A DNA stretch of 64,000 nt, from positions 1,674,001-1,738,000 of the forward strand of contig NZ_JACHNH010000001.1 in assembly GCF_014205335.1 (NCBI RefSeq), written 5' to 3'. The notes beneath the pieces are model-generated. The model was not told where the DNA came from. It searched no databases and saw only the letters and a list, made by a program, of their open reading frames with translations. Position numbers and translations under genes: made by a program. The number at the start of each line of letters is the position of its first letter. Position 1 is the first letter of the stretch. The DNA comes from Amorphoplanes digitatis (GTDB lineage Bacteria > Actinomycetota > Actinomycetes > Mycobacteriales > Micromonosporaceae). This document shows positions 10,001 through 18,272 of this stretch, piece by piece.

Positions 10001-11706
10001 GCATGCGGGACGTCACGCCGTCCTCCGCCGCGGGCTGCTCCCCGACGGCGGCCGTCGCCCGCCCGCCGGCCGCGCCGGAGCTGCCGGCCTCGCCCGCGAC
10101 GCGGGCGCCGGTGCCCGCGCAGAAGACGTCGCCGGTCGACGCCGGCCAGATCCTGACCGAGCTGGGCGTCATGGTGGGCCGGATCAGCGCCTACCCGCCG
10201 GACCTGGTGCGCGCGGAGCATTCGTTCGCCGCCGACCTGGGCTTCGACTCGATCATGAGTTCCGAGCTCACCGCGGCCGTGAAGCGCCGCTGGCCGCACG
10301 TGTCCCTCGACCCCGCGGACGTCTTCGGCATCACCACGGTCGGCGAGCTCGCCCAGGCGCTGGCCAAGGCACACGCGGGCGGTTCCGTGGCACCCGCGCC
10401 GCCGGTCGCCGAGGTCGCGCCGGTCGCACCGGCCGCGGAGTCCGGGCCGCGCCAGGTGTGGCCCGAGCCGCGCAGCGCCGAGGTCGCCGACGTGGCGTAC
10501 CTGCCCGAGGTCGTGGCGTTCCAGCAGCGCGGCGTGATGCTCGAGCGGCTACAGGTGGCCAACCCCTACTTCCTCGTGCACGACAGCGTGATCGACAGCC
10601 GGACCCGGGTCGGCGGGCGCCAGCTGATCTCCTTCTCCAGCTACAACTACCTCGGGCTGGCCGGGCACCCGGCCGTCGCGGAAGCGGTGAAGGACGCGGT
10701 CGACCGGTACGGCTCCTCGGTGTCCGCGGCGCGGATCCTGTCCGGCAACCGTGCCCTGCACGACGAGCTGGACCAGGCCCTTGCCGACCTGGTCGGCGCG
10801 GAGGACGCGATCACGCTGATCGGCGGGCACTCCACGAACGTCAGCGTGATCGGCCACCTGGTCGGCCCGGACGACCTGATCGTGCACGACGCCCTCGCGC
10901 ACGACAGCATCCTCCAGGGCTGCCGCCTCTCCGGCGCGAGCCGCCAGCCGTTCCCGCACCAGAACCTGGACGCGCTCGACGCGATGCTCGGGCAGATCCG
11001 CGACCGCTACCGCCGCGTGCTGATCGTGGTCGAGGGCGTGTACAGCATGGACGGCGACATCTGCGAGCTGCCGGCGCTCATCGCGCTCAAGAAGCGGCAC
11101 GGTGCCCTGCTCATGGTGGACGAGGCGCACAGCATCGGGGTGCTCGGCGCGGGCGGTGGCGGCGTCGGTGAGCACTTCGGTGTCGACCGCGGCGACGTCG
11201 ACGTGTGGATGGGCACGCTGTCGAAGTCGCTGGCGAGCTGCGGCGGCTACGTGGCCGGCCGGCACGAGCTGATCGAGTACCTGCGGTACACACTGCCGGG
11301 CTTCATCTTCAGCGCCGGGATGAGCCCGGCGAACGCCGCGGCGGCCCTGGCCGCGATGCGGATCTTCTGCGCGGAGCCGCAGCGGCTGGCCCGGTTGCAC
11401 GACCGCGCCGCCCTGTTCCTGCGCCTCGCCCGTGAGGCCGGCATCGACGTCGGCACCAGCGCGGGCACGCCGGTGATCCCGTGCATCACCGGCGACTCCG
11501 TCAAGGCGCTGCGGCTCTCCGACACGCTGCTCAAGAACGGCGTCAGCGCCAACCCGATCCTGTACCCGGCGGTCAAGGAGGAGCTGGCGCGGCTGCGGTT
11601 CTTCGTCACCGCCGAGCACAGCCCGGAGGACATCGAGACCACCGTCGACCTTCTGGCCCGCAACCTCGACCCGGCGTGCCAGGCCATCGTGCCGCAACCG
11701 GCATGA
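7006..11706 (+). CDS. KS-AT-ACP-alpha-oxoamine synthase fusion polyketide synthase
   Basis: A single protein of about 1566 residues. The ketosynthase spans roughly residues 1-440, with active-site Cys202 in DAACSSA and both His motifs (EAHGTGT and IIGHTLPAAG). The acyltransferase, about 540-880, has Ser663 in GHSAGE and the malonyl-type motif HAFH. The acyl carrier domain is around 1040-1120, with phosphopantetheine Ser1082 in LGFDSIMSSEL. The C-terminal PLP-dependent alpha-oxoamine synthase is about 1200-1560, with SSYNYLGLAG, DEAHSIGVLG and Schiff-base Lys1407 in GTLSKSLASCGGY. There is no KR, DH, ER or thioesterase. Known oxoamine synthases release an acyl chain by decarboxylative condensation with an amino acid, so the inferred product is an amino-diketone able to cyclise to a hydroxypyrrole-like ring. 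GTG 7006 has GGGGA five bases upstream; ATG 6994 and GTG 6955 are alternatives. Confidence 0.88.
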   Translation: MDIAIVGLSCRFPGARDVVEFWANSLNAAHQFRSVPSARWNHETVFSNDRRDAHSTYTDRVAFLDGVENFAALHHRIPPRRAKAMDPQHRLLIDLAREAVQDAGWERSEFDRATTGVFVGLSTSDYSNVAAARVTAMMLADGSLSPEASDAGLLGAVAEAAATAVDAPQSFSLAGSLLNMGPCTVSELLDLGGPSFAVDAACSSALVALHQAVNHLRTGSCSAALVGGVFLNLTPNALIGFSRVGALSAAGVCRPFDARADGFVLGEGGSLAVLRPLRDAVAAGDRIYAVLNGIGTGNDGKGSGPMTPRAEGQEAAMRAAYRDAGVTPGAIDFLEAHGTGTTVGDRVEIEAVRRLRATGAAGRPCYLSSGKAIIGHTLPAAGAAGVLRTALALHHRTVPPQPAFTAHPDLPLAAAGLEITTEAREWPEVPDDCRRAGVSSFGFGGTNVHAVLSEASDQREPVDADRGGDDRPWLVLLSADTPDLLAAYAARMATVVADDDTMTPAAVARTMAGRLPLPARLAVMCRSRTELVDRLVAAARALAAGSLGRLGPGVYAGAAPLPPEQRRLAFLYPGQGSLRAGVLRDLVARFPALDRHVRPLTDLVDQRTGTPVSKLLCEEPGPDAESEVNATRICQPALGVAGIPMTQLLADCGVLPLVTLGHSAGEVVAAVAAGALTPGDGIDFLVDRGAAVTAGEEPPPGAMAAVKIGPAGFEELRRGIEGVWAGCYNHPSQTVASGHRKAIARLLERCRDRGVQAVPLRVSHAFHSPLLAGVDTLVAAHAAELTVHKPAVRLVSSVDPSAASDPETLRALWSRQGSSPVLFRDAVDVAVDSGADILVQVCAGDALLGMAAQTPSAKGLEAIALMPAEPDDGYALLEGLGRLTVAGVPVNLMPLFAGLRVPLLTLPPTPVATQHYSIRRGAGDGRPRPAGARAGRPPVAGPAQPTRIESRPPERAALPAVTRNGERTYMNDVILLLREQLAALQSFSAEPLEHYAGTGMRDVTPSSAAGCSPTAAVARPPAAPELPASPATRAPVPAQKTSPVDAGQILTELGVMVGRISAYPPDLVRAEHSFAADLGFDSIMSSELTAAVKRRWPHVSLDPADVFGITTVGELAQALAKAHAGGSVAPAPPVAEVAPVAPAAESGPRQVWPEPRSAEVADVAYLPEVVAFQQRGVMLERLQVANPYFLVHDSVIDSRTRVGGRQLISFSSYNYLGLAGHPAVAEAVKDAVDRYGSSVSAARILSGNRALHDELDQALADLVGAEDAITLIGGHSTNVSVIGHLVGPDDLIVHDALAHDSILQGCRLSGASRQPFPHQNLDALDAMLGQIRDRYRRVLIVVEGVYSMDGDICELPALIALKKRHGALLMVDEAHSIGVLGAGGGGVGEHFGVDRGDVDVWMGTLSKSLASCGGYVAGRHELIEYLRYTLPGFIFSAGMSPANAAAALAAMRIFCAEPQRLARLHDRAALFLRLAREAGIDVGTSAGTPVIPCITGDSVKALRLSDTLLKNGVSANPILYPAVKEELARLRFFVTAEHSPEDIETTVDLLARNLDPACQAIVPQPA
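9893..9915 (+). promoter_or_regulatory. Internal ribosome binding site and start inside the PKS gene
   Basis: At the linker between the AT and ACP domains, GGAGAG (9898-9903) stands nine bases before an in-frame ATG (9913). Translation from there would begin MNDVILLLREQLAALQ and produce a free ACP-oxoamine synthase of about 597 residues. The surrounding linker is low in conserved residues, as expected at a fusion joint. Confidence 0.45.
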
Positions 11707-11737
11707 CCCGCGGCCTCCTTCGCAGATTGCGCCTGAC

Positions 11738-13984
11738 ATGACCCCTGTGAAATCTCCGCCGACCCGGGCCGCCCGGCCCGACGGGGTCACCACCCGCGGC
11801 CCGGGCACCGGCACGGTACTGCCGTTCGTCGCCCGCCGCCCGAAGCTGGTCATCCTCGCCGCGCTGCTGCTGGCGGCGCTGGCGGTCGCCTTCAGCGGCG
11901 ACGTGGTCGGCGCGCTGAAGACCGGCGGCTTCGACGACGTCAACTCGGACGCGGTGCGGGGGAGGGCGGTGCTCGCCGAGCACTTCCGCGGTGCCGACCC
12001 GAACCTCGTCATCCTGGTCGAGAAGCCGGGCGGCAGCGCGTTCGACACCGACGCGGGCGACGCGGCGCGGCGGGTCGTCCGGCGCCTCGCGATGACGCCC
12101 GAGGCGAGCATCGTCGGCGTGTACTGGGACGACATGCTGCCGCAGCTGGTCAACCGGGCCGGCGACCGGGGCATGATCCTGGTGCACGTTGACGGCGACG
12201 AGGACCAGAGCATGCAGCGGGTCGAGCGCCTGCACGAGGACCTGGCCGGCACGACCGGCGCGGTGCGGGTGTCCTTCGGCGGCCTGACGCAGATCAACAA
12301 CGACATCGCCGATCAGGTGACGGAGGACCTGGCCCGGGCCGAGTCCATCGCGATCCCGATCACCCTGCTGTTGCTGCTGCTGGTCTTCGGCACCGTCTGG
12401 GCGGCCGGCGCCCCGCTGCTGATCGGCATCTTCTCGATCGTCATGACCCTCGGGGTGTTGCGGCTGCTGGCCGTCTTCACCGACGTGTCCGTCTTCTCGG
12501 TCAACATGGCGACGGCGCTGGGCCTCGGCCTGGCCGTCGACTACAGCCTGCTCTTCGTCTCGCGCTACCGGGAGCAACGCGGCCGGGACAAGGACATCAT
12601 CTCCGCGCTCGGCGTCACCATGCGTACCGCCGGCCGGACGATCCTGTTCAGCGCGGCCACCGTCGCGGTGGCGCTGTGCAGCCTGCTGGTCTTCCCGCAG
12701 TACTTCCTGCGCTCGTTCGCGTACGCCGGAATCGCCGTCGTCATGGCGACCGTCGGCGCCGCGCTGCTGGTGCTGCCGGCCCTGCTCGTGCTGCTCGGTG
12801 ACCGCATCGACAAGTGGCCGGTGTGGCCCCGGAACCGGACGGCCGGCGGCGACACCGCGTTCTGGGGCCGGGTCGCCGGTCACGTGATGCGCCGCCCGGC
12901 GCTGACGGCGGCGCCGGTCGTGCTCGTGCTGCTGGTTCTCGCGCTGCCGTTCACCCACGTGGGTTTCGGCGTCGCCGACGACCGGGTGCTGCCCAAGCAC
13001 GCGGAGAGCCGGACGGTCGCCGACTCGATCCGGGGCGAGTTCGGCGGTACCGGGAACGGCGCCGCCGTCATCGTCGCGGAGCACTGGGGGCACGGGCCGG
13101 AGGCCGTCATCCGGGCCGCCGACTACGCCACCCGGCTCTCCCGCATCCCGGGGGTACAGCGGGTCGACAGCATGGCCGGCTCGTTCGGCGGCGGCACCGC
13201 GGTCGTCACGGCCGCGCCGCCCATGGCCTTCATCGCCGGCGAGACGGCCTGGTTCTCGGTGCTCAGCAACCTCGAGCCGTACTCGGACGCCGGCGCCGAC
13301 CTGGCCCGCGCCCTTCGCGCCGCGCCGGTGCCGCAGGGCGTACCCGTGCTGGTCACCGGGCTGGCCGCGCAGCTTGTCGACATGACCGGCTCGATCGGTG
13401 ACCGGTTGCCCGTCGCGCTGGTGCTGATCGCCTGCACCACGTTCGCGCTGCTGTTCCTGCTGACCGGGAGCGTGCTGTTGCCGATCAAGGCGCTGGTGCT
13501 GAACCTGCTGACGATGAGCGCCGTCTTCGGGGTCGCCGTCTGGGTCTTCCAGGACGGTCATCTCTCCGGCGTCCTGGGCCATACCGCGACGCCGCTGGCG
13601 GTGGCCATGCCGGTGCTGCTGTTCTGCGTCGCGTTCGGACTGTCGATGGACTACGAGGTCTTCGTGCTCTCGCGGATCATCGAACGGCACGGCCAGGGCG
13701 CCGATCTGCACACCTCGGTCGTCGACGGCTTGTCCCGCAGCGGGCGGGTGATCAGCGCCGCCGCGGCGATCCTGTCGGTGTCGTTCCTGGCCATGCTGTC
13801 GTCCGGGGTGTCGTTCATCCAGTTCTTCGGCCTGTGCGCCAGCCTCGCGATCATCCTCGACGCGCTGCTGGTACGCCCGGTGCTGGTGCCCGCCCTGATG
13901 CGGCTGGCCGGGCGCTGGAACTGGTGGGCACCGCGGCCGCTGCGCGCGCTGCACGACCGGCTCGGGCTGCGGGAGCAGTCGTGA
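11738..13984 (+). CDS. MmpL/RND-family transporter
   Basis: A 748-residue membrane protein of the MMPL family, which exports lipids and other hydrophobic metabolites using the proton gradient. It has two halves. Each consists of one membrane helix, a large extracytoplasmic loop and five clustered helices. The family motifs are GLGLAVDYSLLFVSRYREQ in the first half and AFGLSMDYEVFVLSRI in the second; the Asp-Tyr pairs correspond to the proton-relay positions of MmpL proteins. It starts 31 bases after the PKS-oxoamine synthase gene on the same strand, so the two are probably one transcript and the protein likely exports the product of that enzyme. The C-terminus lacks the long tail of mycobacterial MmpL3. 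Confidence 0.85.
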   Translation: MTPVKSPPTRAARPDGVTTRGPGTGTVLPFVARRPKLVILAALLLAALAVAFSGDVVGALKTGGFDDVNSDAVRGRAVLAEHFRGADPNLVILVEKPGGSAFDTDAGDAARRVVRRLAMTPEASIVGVYWDDMLPQLVNRAGDRGMILVHVDGDEDQSMQRVERLHEDLAGTTGAVRVSFGGLTQINNDIADQVTEDLARAESIAIPITLLLLLLVFGTVWAAGAPLLIGIFSIVMTLGVLRLLAVFTDVSVFSVNMATALGLGLAVDYSLLFVSRYREQRGRDKDIISALGVTMRTAGRTILFSAATVAVALCSLLVFPQYFLRSFAYAGIAVVMATVGAALLVLPALLVLLGDRIDKWPVWPRNRTAGGDTAFWGRVAGHVMRRPALTAAPVVLVLLVLALPFTHVGFGVADDRVLPKHAESRTVADSIRGEFGGTGNGAAVIVAEHWGHGPEAVIRAADYATRLSRIPGVQRVDSMAGSFGGGTAVVTAAPPMAFIAGETAWFSVLSNLEPYSDAGADLARALRAAPVPQGVPVLVTGLAAQLVDMTGSIGDRLPVALVLIACTTFALLFLLTGSVLLPIKALVLNLLTMSAVFGVAVWVFQDGHLSGVLGHTATPLAVAMPVLLFCVAFGLSMDYEVFVLSRIIERHGQGADLHTSVVDGLSRSGRVISAAAAILSVSFLAMLSSGVSFIQFFGLCASLAIILDALLVRPVLVPALMRLAGRWNWWAPRPLRALHDRLGLREQS

Positions 13985-14012
13985 CGCCCGGGCCGCGGCG
14001 GGCGTCCGGGCG
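13985..14012 (+). terminator. Hairpin after the MmpL gene
   Basis: CGCCCGG and CCGGGCG form a seven-base stem immediately after the stop codon, followed a few bases later by GATTTT. It would end the PKS-MmpL transcript. Confidence 0.45.
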
Positions 14013-14041
14013 GCGAGTGGGATTTTGCACTCGTCGTGCAC

Positions 14042-14077
14042 TTGTCTTGGTGTGCGTAGAAACCTAGCGTCACACCA
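14042..14077 (+). promoter_or_regulatory. Promoter of the DUF2855 gene, predicted leaderless
   Basis: TTGTCT (14042-14047) and TAGCGT (14065-14070) are separated by 17 bases. The predicted start of transcription falls on the ATG at 14077, so the mRNA would have no leader, consistent with the absence of a Shine-Dalgarno there. Confidence 0.5.
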
Positions 14078-15144
14078 TGCCTGCTTCCTGGACGTTCGCC
14101 GTGGCCCGCGACGACCTCGGCGAGACAACGCTCATCGAGGGCGAGACGCCCGCGCTGGCCGACGGGGAGGCTCTGCTGCGGGTGGACCGCGTCGGCCTCA
14201 CCGCCAACAACGTGACCTACGCGGTGCTCGGCGAGTCGATGCGGTACTGGCAGTTCTTCCCGCCCGGGGCGTTCGGGCTCGGGCCGGGCTGGGGGCTGCC
14301 GCCGCTGTGGGGCTTCGCCGAGGTGGCGGCGTCGACGGTGCCGGGCGTCGCGGTGGGCCTGCGGGTCTACGGCTACTTCCCGTCCGCCGGGCACCTGGTG
14401 GTGCGGCCGGACCGGGTGGACGCCTCCGGGTTCCGCGACGCGAGCGCGCACCGGGCCGACCTGCCGTCGCCGTACAACGTGTACCGGGCGACGACCGGCG
14501 ACCCGGCGTACCGGCCGGACGCCGAGGACCTGCTTGTCCTGTTCCGGCCGCTCTTCTTCACCTCCTTCATGCTGGCCGACCAGGTCATCGACGAGGACTA
14601 CTACGGCGCGCGGGCACTGGTGCTGTCGTCGGCGTCCAGCAAGACCGCCTACGCCGCCGCGTTCGAGCTGCACGGCCGCGGCCCGCGCCTGGTCGGGCTC
14701 ACCTCGCGCGGCAACGTCGAGTTCACCCGGTCGCTCGGCTGCTACGACGACGTCGTCGCCTACGACGAGATCGGCGACCTCGACGAGGTGCCGACGGCGT
14801 ATCTCGACCTGTCCGGCGCGCCGGCGACCCGGGCCGCCCTGCGGCGGCGCCTCGGCGACCTGCTGGTGCGCGATGTCGCGGTCGGGCTCACCAACCAGAT
14901 CCCGAACATGGACGCCGCCGGGGAGTTCTTCTTCGCGCCGGTACGGATGCGCAAGCGCCGCGAGGAGTGGGGCCGTGACGAGCTCGACCGGCGGTTCGCC
15001 GAGGCCTGGCAGCGGTTCGCCGACGTCGTCGGCGGGTGGCTCGACGTCCGGGTCGGCACCGGGCCCGACGCCCTGCGGCAGGCGTGGCTGGAGGTCCTGC
15101 GGGGCCACACGCCGCCGCGGGTCGGCCAGGTCGTCCAGCTCTGA
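14077..15144 (+). CDS. DUF2855 family protein (MDR-like fold)
   Basis: A 355-residue protein matching the DUF2855 family, which resembles zinc-free medium-chain dehydrogenases: an N-terminal GroES-like part (LRVDRVGLTANNVTYAVLGE, GFAEVAAS), and a Rossmann-like half with VLSSASSKTAYAAAFELHGR and the conserved stretch NMDAAGEFFFAPVRMRKRR. Family function is unknown. It follows the MmpL gene on the same strand but has its own promoter and a terminator-like hairpin in front. Membership in the polyketide locus is therefore possible but unproven. Confidence 0.75.
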   Translation: MPASWTFAVARDDLGETTLIEGETPALADGEALLRVDRVGLTANNVTYAVLGESMRYWQFFPPGAFGLGPGWGLPPLWGFAEVAASTVPGVAVGLRVYGYFPSAGHLVVRPDRVDASGFRDASAHRADLPSPYNVYRATTGDPAYRPDAEDLLVLFRPLFFTSFMLADQVIDEDYYGARALVLSSASSKTAYAAAFELHGRGPRLVGLTSRGNVEFTRSLGCYDDVVAYDEIGDLDEVPTAYLDLSGAPATRAALRRRLGDLLVRDVAVGLTNQIPNMDAAGEFFFAPVRMRKRREEWGRDELDRRFAEAWQRFADVVGGWLDVRVGTGPDALRQAWLEVLRGHTPPRVGQVVQL

Positions 15145-15205
15145 GGCGGGCGCCGGGTACAGGTCGCCCGAAGGTGTCGCGGGAGCAGCCCCTAGGGTGG
15201 TGCCC

Positions 15206-16144
15206 GTGCGTGACATCGCGGTATTCACCGGGAGTGCCCATCCGGAGCTGGCGGCAGAGATCTGCGAGCAGCTGGGCGTGCCGCTGCTGCCGACCAAGAC
15301 GTCCCGGTTCGCCAACGACTGCATCGAGGTGCAGTTGCAGGGCAACTGCCGCGAACGGGACGTCTTCCTGATCCAGCCGCTCGTGCCGCCGGTGCAGGAG
15401 AACCTCGTCGAGCTGCTGTTCATGCTCGACGCCGCCCGGGGCGCCTCGGCCGGGCGGATCACCGTGGTGCTGCCGCACTACGCGTACGCGCGCAGCGACA
15501 AGAAGGACGCGCCGCGCATCTCGATCGGCGGACGCCTGGTCGCGGACCTGCTGCAAACCGCGGGCGCGCACCGGATCCTGGCGATGACCCTGCACTCGCC
15601 GCAGGTGCACGGCTTCTTCAGCGTCCCGGTCGACCACCTGCACGCCCTGCGCGAGCTGGCGCACCACTTCCGCGGCTACGACCTGAGCAACACCGTCGTG
15701 GTCTCGCCGGACCTCGGCAACGCCAAGGAGGCGGCGGCGTTCGCCCGGATGCTCGACATCGAGGTCGCGGCCGGCGCCAAGCAGCGGTTCGCGGACGACA
15801 AGGTCGTGATCAGCTCGGTGATCGGCGAGGTGGCCGACCGCGACGTGATCGTGCTGGACGACGAGATCGCCAAGGGCAGCACGGTCTTCGAGCTGCTCGA
15901 CCGGCTCCGCGAGCGCCACGTCCGCAGCGTGCGGGTGGCCTGCACGCACGGGCTCTTCACCGCCGGCGCGGTGGCCCGGCTCTCGGCGGAGAAGGACATC
16001 GAGGAGATCGTCTGCACCAACACCGTGCCGATCCCGGCCGGTACCCGCACCGACAAGCTCACCGTGCTGTCGGTGGCGCCCGCGCTGGCGGAGGCGATGC
16101 GCCGCATCCACAACGGCGAGTCGGTCAGCGCGCTGTTCGCGTAG
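15206..16144 (+). CDS. prs: Ribose-phosphate pyrophosphokinase, divergent actinobacterial type
   Basis: A 312-residue protein of the PRPP synthetase family, which makes phosphoribosyl pyrophosphate from ribose-5-phosphate and ATP. Family landmarks are FTGSAHPELA at the N-terminus, FANDCIEVQ, the flexible-loop region HYAYARSDKKDAPRISIGGR (classical enzymes have YARQDKKHRGREPI) and VVSPDLGNAKEA. The PRPP loop reads VLDDEIAKGSTV instead of the usual VDDMIDTAGT, so this is a divergent paralogue rather than the housekeeping copy. GTG 15206 is preceded by TAGGGT (15193-15198), which can act as a -10 box for a leaderless message or, through AGGG, as a weak ribosome site. GTG codons at 15197 and 15200 are alternatives. 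It converges head-on with the kinase gene. Activity is likely but not certain. Confidence 0.75.
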   Translation: MRDIAVFTGSAHPELAAEICEQLGVPLLPTKTSRFANDCIEVQLQGNCRERDVFLIQPLVPPVQENLVELLFMLDAARGASAGRITVVLPHYAYARSDKKDAPRISIGGRLVADLLQTAGAHRILAMTLHSPQVHGFFSVPVDHLHALRELAHHFRGYDLSNTVVVSPDLGNAKEAAAFARMLDIEVAAGAKQRFADDKVVISSVIGEVADRDVIVLDDEIAKGSTVFELLDRLRERHVRSVRVACTHGLFTAGAVARLSAEKDIEEIVCTNTVPIPAGTRTDKLTVLSVAPALAEAMRRIHNGESVSALFA

Positions 16145-18205
16145 CTAGTCCGACTTCGGCGAGGGTTGCGGCCCGCAGAGCGACAGGATCGCGCCGAGCA
16201 GCGTCGAGCGGGTGAACGGCTTCTCCACCAGCATGCTGTTCTCGTCCAGGTGCAGCTGCGGGCCGAGCGACGCGGCCGTGTAGCCCGACATGTAGAGCAC
16301 CGGCAGGTCCGGGTGGTGGGTGCGCAGCGCGGCGGCCAGCTCGGGCCCGGTCATCGTCGGCATCACCACGTCGGTGATCAGCAGGTCCGGCTGCGCGCCC
16401 GAGGCCACCTCGGTGACCGCGGTGAGCGCGTCCGTCGCCACCGTGATCTCGTAGCCGGCCGGCGCGATCAGCCGCTGCACCAGCTGGGCCACCTCGGGCT
16501 GGTCCTCGACGATCAGCACCCGGCCGATCACCGCCGGCTTGGTCCGCCGGTCGACACCGGCGCGCTGTTCGGCCGCGGGCAGGTACAGGTGCACGGTCGT
16601 GCCCATTCGCGGCTCCGACTCCAGCTCGATGTGCCCGCCGATGCCCTTCACGATGCCGGCGGTCGTGGCCAGGCCCAGGCCGGCGGCGGTGGGCCGGGTG
16701 GTGAAGAACGGCTCCAGCGCCCGCTTGCGGGTCTCGTCGGTCATGCCGACCCCGGTGTCCTGGATGACCATGTGCACGAGGCGGCCGTTCGGCGCGTCCT
16801 CGGCGAGCTGACCCGGCTCGATCACCTCGTTGGTCGCCGCCACCCGCAGCATCCCGCCGTGCAGCATCGCGTCGCGGGCGTTCGCCGCCAGGTTCACCAG
16901 CGCCTGCTCCAGCGGGCCGCGCTCCGCCCGTACCGGCCAGACGTCGGGGCCGAACGCCAGGTCGAGGCCGATGCGCTCGCCCAGCGTACGGCTGAAGAGG
17001 CTCTGCACGTCGGTGAGCAGGTCCGGGATCGGGATGATCTCGGGCCGGTTGCCCTCGGTCCGGCCGAAGGCCAGGAGCTGGTGTGTCAGGGTCCGCCCGG
17101 TGTTGACCGCCTCCATGATGTCCTCGGCCATCCGGTGCTGCGGCGAGTCCTCGGGGGTGGTTGTGGCGATCATGTCGGCGGAGCCCTGCACGACGGTCAT
17201 CAGGTTGTTGAAGTCGTGCGAGATGCCGCCGATGAGCTGGCCCATGCTGTCGAGCCGGCGCAGGTGGTCGAGCTGGCGCTTGAGGCCGCGCGCGTCGATG
17301 TGGTCGGTCGTGTCGGTGATCATGCAGAGCACGTGGCCGTGCTGGCCGTGCTCGTCGTCAAGCGGCATCATGCTCATCCGCACGCTGCGCTGCGAGCCGT
17401 CGGCGCGCATCAGCCGGGTCGCGCCGACCGTCGAGCGGCCCGCCCGGCACTCGGCGAGGCGGCGCATCAGCTCACGCTGGCCGTGGTCGTCGAGGAAGCC
17501 GCGCAGCGAGACCCCGATCAGCTGGGCCCGGGGCAGGCCCAGGACGACGCCGATCGGCTCGTTCGCGTACGTGGCGACGCCCTCGTCGTCGAGCTGGAGC
17601 ACGCCCTCCGGGATGGTCTCCAGGACCCGGCGGTAGCGCTCCTCGCTGGCCCGCAGCCGCTCCTGTGCCCGGGCCGAGGACAGCGCCAGCGACAGCTCAC
17701 CGGCGATGTCGCGGGCCAGCTCGACCTCGGCCTCGGTGTAGATCGCGCCGGGGGTGCCCCGGACCACCACCAGGTAGCCCGCGTAGGTGTTGTCGACGAT
17801 GACCGGGCAGAGCACGGCCGCGTGGACGGCGGCCGGCCGGGCGCCCGGCTCGGCGCCGGCCGGCGGCCGGAACAGCTCGGTGAGCGGCTCGGTGCCCTCG
17901 CCGGCCAGCACGACCGGACGGCGGCTCGCGGCCAGCCCGGTCGAGAAGTCGTCGTCGGGCAGCTCACCCTCGCGGTCGAGCAGCCCGGCGTACGGCGCGC
18001 GGAGCCCATCATCGGGATGATGGAACGTGATCGCGTCGTAACGGCCGTCCTCGCGCAGCAGCTGGATCCCGGCACCGTCGCCGACCATGTCGGCGGCGGC
18101 CTGCGCCGCGGTGGCACGGATCTTGGCCACGTCCTCGGCTGCCCGGCTGAGGGCCAGCGCCAAGTCGGCCAACGCGTACCGGAGGGGATATGCCATGACA
18201 CCCAT
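16145..18205 (-). CDS. Hybrid sensor histidine kinase (GAF-PAS-HisKA-HATPase-REC)
   Basis: A soluble protein of about 686 residues. A GAF domain lies around residues 10-180. A PAS domain follows, about 190-310 (RYRRVLETIPEGVLQLDDEG). The HisKA H-box is GGISHDFNNL with phospho-acceptor His330. The catalytic ATPase domain has N-box NLAANARDAM and G-boxes DTGVGM and GLGLATTAGIV. The C-terminal receiver domain carries phosphorylatable Asp612 in LLITDVVMP and the conserved Lys in VEKPF. No separate response regulator gene is adjacent, so signalling may run through the receiver to a distant partner. The frame extends to 18268, but the Met at 18205 (or 18196) is a better start than the Arg-rich upstream part. 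The ligand sensed by GAF or PAS cannot be read from the sequence. Confidence 0.85.
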   Translation of the reverse strand: MGVMAYPLRYALADLALALSRAAEDVAKIRATAAQAAADMVGDGAGIQLLREDGRYDAITFHHPDDGLRAPYAGLLDREGELPDDDFSTGLAASRRPVVLAGEGTEPLTELFRPPAGAEPGARPAAVHAAVLCPVIVDNTYAGYLVVVRGTPGAIYTEAEVELARDIAGELSLALSSARAQERLRASEERYRRVLETIPEGVLQLDDEGVATYANEPIGVVLGLPRAQLIGVSLRGFLDDHGQRELMRRLAECRAGRSTVGATRLMRADGSQRSVRMSMMPLDDEHGQHGHVLCMITDTTDHIDARGLKRQLDHLRRLDSMGQLIGGISHDFNNLMTVVQGSADMIATTTPEDSPQHRMAEDIMEAVNTGRTLTHQLLAFGRTEGNRPEIIPIPDLLTDVQSLFSRTLGERIGLDLAFGPDVWPVRAERGPLEQALVNLAANARDAMLHGGMLRVAATNEVIEPGQLAEDAPNGRLVHMVIQDTGVGMTDETRKRALEPFFTTRPTAAGLGLATTAGIVKGIGGHIELESEPRMGTTVHLYLPAAEQRAGVDRRTKPAVIGRVLIVEDQPEVAQLVQRLIAPAGYEITVATDALTAVTEVASGAQPDLLITDVVMPTMTGPELAAALRTHHPDLPVLYMSGYTAASLGPQLHLDENSMLVEKPFTRSTLLGAILSLCGPQPSPKSD

Positions 18206-18272
18206 GCAGTTCACTATCTGCAATAGCGAGGTGCGGCGCGGGCGTTTCCCCTCAATGCAACCGACCACCCGG

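Noticed and set aside
7432-10374. 980-codon open frame antisense to the PKS gene
   Set aside because: No recognisable domain; it mirrors the third-position GC of the sense gene, whose active residues are clear.
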